A stretch of DNA of 51,760 nucleotides from an uncultured Caryophanales bacterium (GTDB lineage Bacteria > Bacillota_I > Bacilli_A > RFN20 > CAG-288). The stretch is from the NCBI GenBank assembly GCA_937896065.1, contig CALBLI010000042.1, positions 1 through 51,760 on the forward strand. The letters are read 5' to 3'. Position numbers and translations under genes: made by a program. This document shows, piece after piece, positions 40,930 through 49,402 of the stretch (positions are counted from its first letter, which is position 1; every line of letters starts with the position of its first letter). The notes below the pieces were generated by a model that did no database searches, was not told where the DNA came from, and worked only from the letters and a program-made list of their open reading frames with translations.

Positions 40930-42243
40930 ATGGAAATCAAAAGAGATTTTTATCTAAACAAACTCATACGGAGCATGCATAATGGCATGATTAAAGTCAT
41001 CACTGGAATCAGAAGATGTGGTAAGTCTTATCTTCTTAAGCCTTTATTTAGTGATTATCTTTTATCATGTGGTGTTTCAGAAAACAATATTATTCATATA
41101 GACTTGTCAAGCAGAGAGTATTCAGATCTTACTAATCCCATCAATTTAGATGAATTCATAAAAGAAAAGATAAATAAAGTAGATGAATTTTATCTTTTTG
41201 TAGATGAAATTCAGTCTTGTGAAAGCATTCAAAATCCAGCTTTTAAAAACTACAAAACAAGCAATGGGGAAATCCCACAAATTAATTTTTATCAGGTATT
41301 AAATGGACTACTATTAGAGTATCCCAATGTAGACATTTATGTCACTGGTAGTAATTCTCGTTTTCTTTCTTCTGATATTTTAACTGAATTTAGAGGTAGA
41401 GGGTGGCAAATTGATCTTGCACCATTATCTTTTTCTGAATATGTTAATGCATTTAATAAAAAAGATAAGATAGTTTTATTTGAAGAATATTTAACATTTG
41501 GTGGAATGCCTGGAATGGTTTCTTTTGGAAATAATCAAGATAAAATATCATATCTTACTAATTTTTTTGAATTGACATATTTTAAAGATATTGTTGAACA
41601 TTCTTCAATTGTTGATAATGTATCGATGAGAGAACTTTTACAAGTTTTAGCATCTAGTGAAGGCTCACTTGTTTCTATAAATAAAATAGCTGAACTTTTT
41701 AAACAAAAAGAAGATAAATCAATTTCAAGACAAACTATTGAAAAATATTTATTTGCATTTAAAGATTCGTTTTTAGTCAGTGAAGCTTCTCGATTTGATA
41801 TAAGAGAGAATAAACTTATTTCAAGTAATAAAAAATATTACTTTGCTGATTGTGGATTGAGGAATGCACTTTTATCTTTTAGTCAAAATGATAGAGGACA
41901 TATGATGGAATCTGTCATCTACAGAGATCTTAAAAGACGTGGATATGCTGTAAATGTTGGAGTCGTTCCCACTTTTGAAACTAATAATGGTATAAGAGAG
42001 AGAAAACAATATGAGGTTGATTTTATTGCTACTATGGGAAGTAAAAAAGTTTACATTCAATCAGCGTATCGAATTTATGATGATGAAAAATTAAAACAAG
42101 AAGTGAATTCATTTTTAAAGATAGATGATTCATTTAAAAAAATCATAGTTGAAGGAGATTTGTATATTCCTTATACTGATAAAAAAGGGATTGAACACAT
42201 TGGAATAATTGATTTTCTTTGTAATGAAGTTAACAACTTATAG
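40930..42243 (+). CDS. AAA ATPase with DUF4143 domain
   Basis: About 437 residues. An ATG at 40930 is preferred over 40924 because AAGGTG lies nine bases before it. The N-terminal AAA_14 domain has Walker A TGIRRCGKSYLL, Walker B EFYLFVDEIQ, sensor VTGSNSRFLSSD and RGRGWQIDLAPLSFSEY. The C-terminal DUF4143 domain has YFADCGLRNALL, HMMESVIYRDLKRRGYAVNV, YEVDFIA and VYIQSAYRI. The D and K/Q pattern recalls PD-(D/E)XK nucleases. The family is widespread and often multicopy in gut bacteria. Its biological role is not established. It lies between the thyX-tail insertion and the restriction system. Confidence 0.9.
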   Translation: MEIKRDFYLNKLIRSMHNGMIKVITGIRRCGKSYLLKPLFSDYLLSCGVSENNIIHIDLSSREYSDLTNPINLDEFIKEKINKVDEFYLFVDEIQSCESIQNPAFKNYKTSNGEIPQINFYQVLNGLLLEYPNVDIYVTGSNSRFLSSDILTEFRGRGWQIDLAPLSFSEYVNAFNKKDKIVLFEEYLTFGGMPGMVSFGNNQDKISYLTNFFELTYFKDIVEHSSIVDNVSMRELLQVLASSEGSLVSINKIAELFKQKEDKSISRQTIEKYLFAFKDSFLVSEASRFDIRENKLISSNKKYYFADCGLRNALLSFSQNDRGHMMESVIYRDLKRRGYAVNVGVVPTFETNNGIRERKQYEVDFIATMGSKKVYIQSAYRIYDDEKLKQEVNSFLKIDDSFKKIIVEGDLYIPYTDKKGIEHIGIIDFLCNEVNNL

Positions 42244-42353
42244 AGACGTTAGATAAATATATTGTGGTTTCCTGATGTTAGTGAATATATTAATTTTAGT
42301 TGGTTTAATAACTATTAATTAAAATTTAACTTATAATATTTATTGGTGTAAAC

Positions 42354-43319
42354 ATGTCAAATTTTGAGTTAAATGAAGATTTATTAGAAAATAAATATCC
42401 AGGTATTATCAAATTGCTACTAAAAGATAATACAACTAAGAAAAATATTATTTTTGCAACTTCAAATTATGTTAAATATGGGAAAGGATTTTCAAAAAAA
42501 GATTATATCTTACCCAAACATTTATTGAATCAAAATAAACAGATTATTAAACCTAGAATATTTAAGAATAAGATAGAACAAAATAAACGTATAAAGGATA
42601 TGGCAGAAGTATTTACTCCTTCTTGGGTTTGCAATCATCAAAATAATTTGATTGACTATGAATTCTTTAACAGAAAAAATGTTTTTAATATTGAAAGTAA
42701 AACTAGTTGGAAAAAGACTAAGAAAGTTGACTTTAAAAATAGAGACTGGAAAGAATATATAAATCAAATTAGAATTGAGATAACTTGCGGCGAGGCACCA
42801 TATCTAACAAGTAGATATGATGTTGTCTCATCTTTTGAAATTGATCCATTAAATAGAATCGGTTTGTTAGATAGAAAACTGAGAATTGTGTGTGAGAATG
42901 TAAATGATATAGAGGAATATAATTATTATTCACTTTTATCTTTAAAAAAAATTTATGGATATGATTTTCAAGGTGACAATGTGTATTTAGCAAGAAAAAA
43001 CTTATTATATACATATATAGATTTTTATGTCTTAAAATTTGGAATACTACCGACAAGTAATATTGTAAATGAAGCTTGTAAAATCATTACTTGGAATATA
43101 TTTCAAATGGATGGATTAAAATATGTTATTCCTTATTCATGCAAAAAGATAAAAGAATTAAGAATCAGTCTTTTTGATGACCTGGAAGAACATGATACTT
43201 TGTGTATAGGCTGTAAGACTGGAAACATTTATAAACATAATGGTATATATGCAAAGATAAAAGACTGGAAAAAGAACAAATCAATTAGATTTATTGATGC
43301 TTTAAAGGACAATAAATAA
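42354..43319 (+). CDS. restriction-modification subunit M-like protein (SAM-binding half)
   Basis: 321 residues. AEVFTPSWVCNHQNNLID (motif X-like, about 84-101) opens an adenine-methyltransferase-like region. EITCGEAPYLTSRYD (about 142-156) stands where the SAM-binding motif I is expected. RIGLLDRKLRIV and KKIYGYDFQGDNVYLARKNLL (about 199-217) resemble the following acidic-strand region. There is no NPPY motif. The NPPY is in the next gene, two bases downstream. Together they would make one complete N6-adenine methyltransferase. The ribosome-binding site is weak (GGTG) and a TATAAT lies at 42332-42337. Confidence 0.8.
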   Translation: MSNFELNEDLLENKYPGIIKLLLKDNTTKKNIIFATSNYVKYGKGFSKKDYILPKHLLNQNKQIIKPRIFKNKIEQNKRIKDMAEVFTPSWVCNHQNNLIDYEFFNRKNVFNIESKTSWKKTKKVDFKNRDWKEYINQIRIEITCGEAPYLTSRYDVVSSFEIDPLNRIGLLDRKLRIVCENVNDIEEYNYYSLLSLKKIYGYDFQGDNVYLARKNLLYTYIDFYVLKFGILPTSNIVNEACKIITWNIFQMDGLKYVIPYSCKKIKELRISLFDDLEEHDTLCIGCKTGNIYKHNGIYAKIKDWKKNKSIRFIDALKDNK

Positions 43320-43321
43320 TT

Positions 43322-46300
43322 ATGTCAGATTTTAATTTTAAACCTAGTTTTGAATATAAACTTATATATGTATTTAGAATAAATGATGAGAATCATAAAG
43401 GCTATTTAAAAATTGGAGATGCGACTATCCATACAGATAAATTATATACTGATTTACTACCTAATTCACACGATTTAAATGTTGCTGCTAAAAAAAGAAT
43501 TGACGAATATACAAGTACTGCTGGAATAATTTACGACCTTATTTATACTGAACTTGCAGTTAAAGTAAATAATTATTTTGATAATAATCAAAAATCTAAT
43601 TTATCTGCTTTTAGAGACTATGATGTTCATTCTATTTTAAAACGATCAAATATAAAAAATATTCATTTTGATACTAATAAAAATCAAAATGAATGGTTTG
43701 AGTGTGATTTAGAAACGGCAAAAGAAGCTATAAAAGCGGTTAAAGAAGGCAAAACATCATTAGATAATTTTCAAATAACTAATTATAGAAATCCAATTAT
43801 CTTTAGACCAGAGCAAAAAGAAGCAATTGAGAAAACTATAAAACAATTTAAAAAAAGTGATAGAATGCTTTGGAATGCTAAAATGCGCTTTGGTAAAACT
43901 TTAGCTGCTCTTGAAGTTGTTAAAAGGTCTTCTTTTCATCGTACAATAATTATTACTCATAGGCCGGTTGTAAGTGATGGTTGGTATGAAGATTTTAATA
44001 AAATATTTTATGATACTGATGAATATGAATTTGGCTCTAAAACTAAAGGTAAATCAATTGAAGAATTAATTAATTCAAATAAAAACTTTGTATATTTTGC
44101 TTCCATGCAAGATTTAAGAGGGTCAGAACAAGTCGGTGGGAAATTTGATAAAAATAATATTATTTTTAAAATTGATTGGGATTTTGTAGTTGTTGATGAA
44201 GCCCATGAGGGAACAAAAACAAAACTAGGTAATTCTGTTTTACAAGAAGTTATTAAACCTGACGATAAAAATCATATAACTAAACTTCTAGAATTATCTG
44301 GTACCCCATTTAATCTTCTTGTTGATTACAAGGATAATGAGATATACACTTGGGATTACATAATGGAACAGGAATCAAAGTATGAATGGTTTTTAAATCA
44401 TTTTGGTGACTCTAATCCTTATGAAGAACTTCCGCAGATGAATATTTACACATATCATCTTGAAGAAAAATTTAAAAATTATACTGATATTGAAGATAAA
44501 GCATTCAATTTTAGAGAATTTTTTAGAACTTGGACAGGTAATATAGATAAAGATTATGACAGCCTTCCTGAGAATGTAAATATAGGTGATTTTGTTAATG
44601 AAAATGATATTAAATCATTTTTAAATTTAATTAGTTTAGAAAGCTCCACAACTAATTATCCTTTTTCAACTGATAAATATAGGGATTATTTTAGACATAC
44701 TTTATGGATATTACCCGGAGTAAAAGAAGCAAAAGCTTTTTCAAAATTACTTAAATCACATCCTATTTTCAGTCAATTTCAAATTGTTAATGTTGCAGGT
44801 GATGGAGATGAAGAAATAGATTCAAATAATGCGTTGTATGAAGTTGAAAAAGCAATTGGTAAACATCCAGAAGAAACATATACTATTACCCTATCTTGTG
44901 GAAGATTAACTACAGGAGTATCTGTTCCTGAATGGACAGGAGTACTTATGCTTGCTGGATCCTATTCAACACAAGCTAGTCAGTATCTTCAGACAATATT
45001 TAGAGTTCAAACACCTGCAAATATAAATGGTAAAATTAAAGAAAATTGTTATGTGTTTGACTTTGCACCAGATAGAGCACTAAAAATGATTGCAGAATCT
45101 GTTCAACTTTCTTCTCGTGGTAGTGGAAATCAAAATACGCAAATTAAACTTAAAAAATTTTTAAATTTTTGTCCAGTATTATCTATTTCTGAAACATCAA
45201 TGAAAGAATATAAAGTATCTTATCTGCTTCAAGAATTGAAGAAGGCTTATGCGGAAAGAGTTGCTAGAAATGGATTTGATGATGCTAAATTATATAACGA
45301 TGAACTACTAAAATTAAATGATATAGAATTAAAAGAATTTGATAGATTAAAAAGAATAATAGGTTCAACTCCGAATCAAGAAAAAACAAAGAAAATTGAT
45401 ATAAATAATGAAGGATTCACTGTAGAAGAGTATGAGAAAGTAAAACAAATTGAAAAGAAACCTAAACATAAACTAACTGAGGAAGATAAGAAAAAATTAG
45501 AAGAACTAAAGAAAAAGAAAAAAGAAAAAGAAGTTGCAATTTCAATACTAAGAGGAATATCTATAAGAATCCCACTTCTTGTTTATGGAGCTAATATTCC
45601 AATTAACAAAGATATTACAATTGATGATTTTCCTTCATTAGTTGATGATATTTCTTGGAAAGAATTTATGCCAAAAGGCGTTACTAAAGATGATTTCAAA
45701 TTATTCTCTAAATATTATGATAAAGATATATTTATTGCATCTACTTATAGAATTAGGTCAATTGCAAAAGCAGCTGATGAACTTGAACCAACTGAGAGAG
45801 TAAAAAAAATAGCTCAATTATTTTCAACCTTTAAAAATCCTGATAAAGAAACGGTATTAACTCCATGGCGTGTAGTTAATATGCACTTAAGTGAAACAAT
45901 TGGTGGTTATTGTTTCTTTGATGATAACTTTAATAATGAAATTGATAAGCCTAAGGAAATAATTAATAATGATATAACAAATAATATTTTTAAAAGAGAT
46001 GGAAAAGTATTAGAAATTAATTCAAAAACAGGATTATACCCTCTTTATGTAGCTTATTCTTTTTATCGTGTACATATAAAAAATATTGATGAGAAAGATT
46101 TAACTTTTCAGAAGAAAAAAGAAATATGGAATAAGATTATTGATGAGAATGTTTATGTAATATGTAAAACACCTATGGCAAAACAAATCACAAGAAGGAC
46201 ATTACTTGGCTATACAGATGGTTCAATTAACGCTCATGCATTTGATGACTTAATAACTCAAATGAAAGATAAACAAAATCAATTAATTAAAAAAATTAAA

Positions 46301-47374
46301 TCGCCTAATTTTTGGAACAAGGGAGGTAATGAAATGAAATTTGATGCAGTAGTTGGAAATCCACCATATCAAGGAATAAATCATCAGCAAATATATCCTA
46401 ATTTTTATTTATCATCTATTAAATTAGGTGAAGTAGTATCGCTAATTTTTCCAACAGGATGGCAGCAACCTAAAACAGCTAATAATTTAGCGTGTTTAAA
46501 TAAAGAAGAATACAAGCAAGATAAACAAATCGTTTTTATTGATAATAGAGAAAATGTTTTTCCTGGTATTAGTGGTGCTAATTTTGTAAATATTATACTA
46601 TGGAAAAGAAATTATAATAATTCTTTTTTTGGGAAACAAAAGGTTTATACAGATGGAAAAAATCCACAATATGTAAAGTTACCTACAAGAGTAGAAAACA
46701 TCGATAAGCCGAAACTAATTGTAGATTTTTCTGAACTAATTATAAATTTTGATAACTTTAAATCTATGTCTGAAATAACCTCATCTAATAAACCTTATGG
46801 CCTTAGAAAAAATATTTTTGATAACTATGCATTTTATAACTTGCCTGCAATGAGTAAAGAAAAACTCAATAATAATATTACTATATATGGAAGCAATAAA
46901 CAGATAAGGTATTGCAATTTAAACTATCCATTACCAAAGAAATCAAATGCAATTGAAAAATTTAAAGTCTTTGTTCCATCAGCCTGGGGTAATATGAGTG
47001 CATCAGCCGGATTGGGAGGAGCATATTCAGATATTATAGTAGGTAGACCATTAGAGGTTTGTACTGAAACATATCTTGAATCTGGTTGCTTTAGCACTTT
47101 CAAAGAAGCACAATATCATGCAAAATATATATTATCTAAGTTTGTTAGAGGATTACTCTATGTTAATAAAGTTTCACAACAATGTTCAAAAGATGTATGG
47201 AAAAGTGTTCCTATTCAAGACTATTCAGAATCATGGTGGGATGAAACTATTAATGAGATAGATGATCATCTATTTGATAAATATAATATTCCAATGGATA
47301 TTAGAAATTTTGTTAAAAATAATATTCAGACTAAAAACGAATCAAACATAATTAATTTTGATTTACAAAATTAA
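43322..47374 (+). CDS. GIY-YIG nuclease-helicase-adenine methyltransferase fusion (restriction protein)
   Basis: 1350 residues. A GIY-YIG-like start (YKLIYVFRINDENHKGYLKI, to about 80) is followed by a superfamily 2 helicase: MRFGKT (GKT 191-193), VVVDEAHEG (near 293), SGTPF, TGVSVPEWTGVLML and QYLQTIFRVQTP. A Lys-rich linker (about 700-750) leads to a region of unknown role, then the methyltransferase catalytic motif VVGNPPYQG (NPPY 1013-1016) and IFPTGWQQP. The C-terminal part may recognise DNA. The whole would cut, translocate and methylate. GGGAGG before an in-frame ATG (46334) could start a 346-residue C-terminal protein alone. It works with the subunit just upstream. Confidence 0.87.
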   Translation: MSDFNFKPSFEYKLIYVFRINDENHKGYLKIGDATIHTDKLYTDLLPNSHDLNVAAKKRIDEYTSTAGIIYDLIYTELAVKVNNYFDNNQKSNLSAFRDYDVHSILKRSNIKNIHFDTNKNQNEWFECDLETAKEAIKAVKEGKTSLDNFQITNYRNPIIFRPEQKEAIEKTIKQFKKSDRMLWNAKMRFGKTLAALEVVKRSSFHRTIIITHRPVVSDGWYEDFNKIFYDTDEYEFGSKTKGKSIEELINSNKNFVYFASMQDLRGSEQVGGKFDKNNIIFKIDWDFVVVDEAHEGTKTKLGNSVLQEVIKPDDKNHITKLLELSGTPFNLLVDYKDNEIYTWDYIMEQESKYEWFLNHFGDSNPYEELPQMNIYTYHLEEKFKNYTDIEDKAFNFREFFRTWTGNIDKDYDSLPENVNIGDFVNENDIKSFLNLISLESSTTNYPFSTDKYRDYFRHTLWILPGVKEAKAFSKLLKSHPIFSQFQIVNVAGDGDEEIDSNNALYEVEKAIGKHPEETYTITLSCGRLTTGVSVPEWTGVLMLAGSYSTQASQYLQTIFRVQTPANINGKIKENCYVFDFAPDRALKMIAESVQLSSRGSGNQNTQIKLKKFLNFCPVLSISETSMKEYKVSYLLQELKKAYAERVARNGFDDAKLYNDELLKLNDIELKEFDRLKRIIGSTPNQEKTKKIDINNEGFTVEEYEKVKQIEKKPKHKLTEEDKKKLEELKKKKKEKEVAISILRGISIRIPLLVYGANIPINKDITIDDFPSLVDDISWKEFMPKGVTKDDFKLFSKYYDKDIFIASTYRIRSIAKAADELEPTERVKKIAQLFSTFKNPDKETVLTPWRVVNMHLSETIGGYCFFDDNFNNEIDKPKEIINNDITNNIFKRDGKVLEINSKTGLYPLYVAYSFYRVHIKNIDEKDLTFQKKKEIWNKIIDENVYVICKTPMAKQITRRTLLGYTDGSINAHAFDDLITQMKDKQNQLIKKIKSPNFWNKGGNEMKFDAVVGNPPYQGINHQQIYPNFYLSSIKLGEVVSLIFPTGWQQPKTANNLACLNKEEYKQDKQIVFIDNRENVFPGISGANFVNIILWKRNYNNSFFGKQKVYTDGKNPQYVKLPTRVENIDKPKLIVDFSELIINFDNFKSMSEITSSNKPYGLRKNIFDNYAFYNLPAMSKEKLNNNITIYGSNKQIRYCNLNYPLPKKSNAIEKFKVFVPSAWGNMSASAGLGGAYSDIIVGRPLEVCTETYLESGCFSTFKEAQYHAKYILSKFVRGLLYVNKVSQQCSKDVWKSVPIQDYSESWWDETINEIDDHLFDKYNIPMDIRNFVKNNIQTKNESNIINFDLQN
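46321..46336 (+). promoter_or_regulatory. internal ribosome-binding site and start in the fusion gene
   Basis: GGGAGG (46321-46326), then seven bases, then ATG (46334-46336) in frame, beginning MKFDAVVGNPPYQG. Strong Shine-Dalgarno sequences are rare inside genes here. It suggests a fusion of two former genes, or expression of a separate 346-residue methyltransferase module. Confidence 0.6.
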
Positions 47375-47434
47375 TTATATATTGTTATTAAATTAATAAT
47401 TTTTAACAAAAATGTGTAAAATCCATTTAAAAAT

Positions 47435-47450
47435 TTGCAAAAAATGTGCA
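47435..47450 (+). promoter_or_regulatory. TTGCAAAAAATGTGCA element upstream of the second DUF4143 ATPase
   Basis: Matches 15 of 16 bases of the element at 40844-40860 (opposite strand). Two related AAAATGTGTA stretches flank it near 47409-47419 and 47475-47485, so the 155-base leader has three half-similar sites. Confidence 0.55.
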
Positions 47451-47529
47451 TTTTTTATTTAAAAAACTGTATAAAATGTGTATATTAGTTAATAGTATTT
47501 GATTTTAGTTTAATAAAAAAGGTGATAAA

Positions 47530-48822
47530 ATGGATAGATTTATATTAAATAAACTTATAGAATGGAAATCTTCTTTAAATAGAAAGCCTTTAATATTGCA
47601 AGGTGCACGTCAAGTAGGGAAAACTTGGATTATGAAGGAGTTTGGAAAAAAATACTTTGATAACTATGTGTATTTTAATTTTGATGAAAATAATGATTTA
47701 AAAGATTTATTTAAAATGAATAAATCTGCAAGTAGATTAATTGAAAGATTGAGCTTAACTGCTGAAGAAAAAATCTATCCTGGGAAAACCTTAATTATTT
47801 TTGATGAAATTCAAGAATGTTTTGATGCACTTAACTCATTAAAATATTTTAATGAAAATGCAAAAGATTATTGTATTATTTGTGCTGGTAGTTTACTTGG
47901 AACGTTATTAGCAGGACCAAAATCGTATCCTGTTGGACAAGTAAATAAAATGTATATTTATCCGTTAAATTTTGAAGAATTTTTAAATGCAACAGATAAT
48001 AATTTATATATGTACTATAAAACAATAAATAAGGAAACAAATATTGAAGCAATATTTCATTTGAAATTAAAGGAAGCATACCAAAATTATTTAATTATAG
48101 GCGGTATGCCAGAATGTGTAAATTCTTGGATTAAATATAATGATCCTTCTAAAATATTTCAAATTCAAGATGAACTAATTACATTATATGAAAATGATTT
48201 TACTAAACATAATAGTAAAATTAATAGCAGTAAGCTATTAATGGTATTTAGAAATATAGTTCCTCAATTAGCTAAAGAAAATAAAAAATATATATATGGA
48301 AAAGTTAAAGAAGGTGCAAGAGCTAGAGATTTTGAAGAAGCAATTGAGTGGTTAGTATCAGCTGGATTAATAAATCGAGTATATCAATCTTCTGTTCCTA
48401 GATATCCGCTTAAAGGATATGATGAATTAAATGCTTTTAAATTATATCTTTTTGATACAGGACTTTTAAAACATATGGCAGGAATTAATAATGACAGTAT
48501 AGTTTTAGAAAAAGATTTTCAGTTCAAAGGTGCACTCACTGAAAACTATATTTTAAGTCAAATCAAAAGTATGTTTGATATTGAACCTAGATATTATACC
48601 TTTGATAGATATGAAATAGATTTTCTAGTTCAAAATAAAGATGAAATTATTCCAATAGAAGTCAAATCAAATGTCTCAGTTAATTCCACAAGTTTAAAAA
48701 AATACATTGAAAAATATCAACCAATAAAATCTATTAGATATTCAATGTTGAATTATAAAGAAGAAGAAAAATTAATAAATATACCTCTTTATTTAGCTAC
48801 TAAAACTAAAGAGTTATTATAA
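47530..48822 (+). CDS. AAA ATPase with DUF4143 domain
   Basis: 430 residues, start supported by AAGGTG. Walker A LQGARQVGKTWIM, Walker B TLIIFDEIQEC, sensor ICAGSLLGTLL, NKMYIYPLNFEEFLNA, then DUF4143 with LFDTGLLKHMAGIN, GALTENYILSQIKS, YEIDFLVQN and PIEVKSN. The DxxxK arrangement (D in EIDFLV, E-K in IEVKS) looks like an intact nuclease-type core. It belongs to the same broad class as 40930-42243 but to another subgroup: sequence similarity is limited outside the motifs. It ends the accessory region. Confidence 0.92.
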   Translation: MDRFILNKLIEWKSSLNRKPLILQGARQVGKTWIMKEFGKKYFDNYVYFNFDENNDLKDLFKMNKSASRLIERLSLTAEEKIYPGKTLIIFDEIQECFDALNSLKYFNENAKDYCIICAGSLLGTLLAGPKSYPVGQVNKMYIYPLNFEEFLNATDNNLYMYYKTINKETNIEAIFHLKLKEAYQNYLIIGGMPECVNSWIKYNDPSKIFQIQDELITLYENDFTKHNSKINSSKLLMVFRNIVPQLAKENKKYIYGKVKEGARARDFEEAIEWLVSAGLINRVYQSSVPRYPLKGYDELNAFKLYLFDTGLLKHMAGINNDSIVLEKDFQFKGALTENYILSQIKSMFDIEPRYYTFDRYEIDFLVQNKDEIIPIEVKSNVSVNSTSLKKYIEKYQPIKSIRYSMLNYKEEEKLINIPLYLATKTKELL

Positions 48823-48859
48823 TTATTTATTATTTCTAACAATGAAGATTTTTTTAATA

Positions 48860-49402
48860 TCAATTTGAAAAAATAGTATCATAGCATAAATCATCTTCAT
48901 TATGAGGTATATAATTTAATATCTGTTCTTTAAAATAAAGACCTATTTTATATGTATCATGTTTTTTGATATATTTATCATAATACCCTTTTCCATATCC
49001 GATTCTATAACCTTGTTTATCACAGGCAAGACCAGGTATTATCATATATTTAATATTATTATCTAATGTAGATGAATTATCATTTGGTTCAAGAATTGAA
49101 AATTTATTTTTAATAAGTGATGAGTAATTACCATCAAAAAGATAAAAATCTAATTCATCTTCTTTATTAATTTTTGGAATATATATTTTTATATTATTTA
49201 AAAGACAATATTTGATTATTCCTTTCGTATTAAATTCACTATCAAAACTTATATAGATAGCAAGCCTATCTATATTTTCTTTCTTTAAGAAAGCAAATAA
49301 TTGACTTTGAATATCTTTTTCCCTTTCTAATCTATTAGGAATATTATTTCTAATAGATTTCATTTTTGCTCTTATTTCTTTTTTTGAAAGATTAATGTTC
49401 AT
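48860..49402 (-). CDS. 5-formyltetrahydrofolate cyclo-ligase
   Basis: About 180 residues from MNINLSKKEIRAKMKSIRN. The start overlaps the stop of the ABC-F gene as TGATG, so it is translationally coupled. The C-terminal PGLACDKQGYRIGYGKGYYDKYI is the diagnostic ATP/folate-binding motif. It converts 5-formyl-THF to 5,10-methenyl-THF, feeding the pool used by FolD at 37505-38299. The accessory block 38896-48850 sits between these folate genes. Confidence 0.93.
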   Translation of the reverse strand: MNINLSKKEIRAKMKSIRNNIPNRLEREKDIQSQLFAFLKKENIDRLAIYISFDSEFNTKGIIKYCLLNNIKIYIPKINKEDELDFYLFDGNYSSLIKNKFSILEPNDNSSTLDNNIKYMIIPGLACDKQGYRIGYGKGYYDKYIKKHDTYKIGLYFKEQILNYIPHNEDDLCYDTIFSN

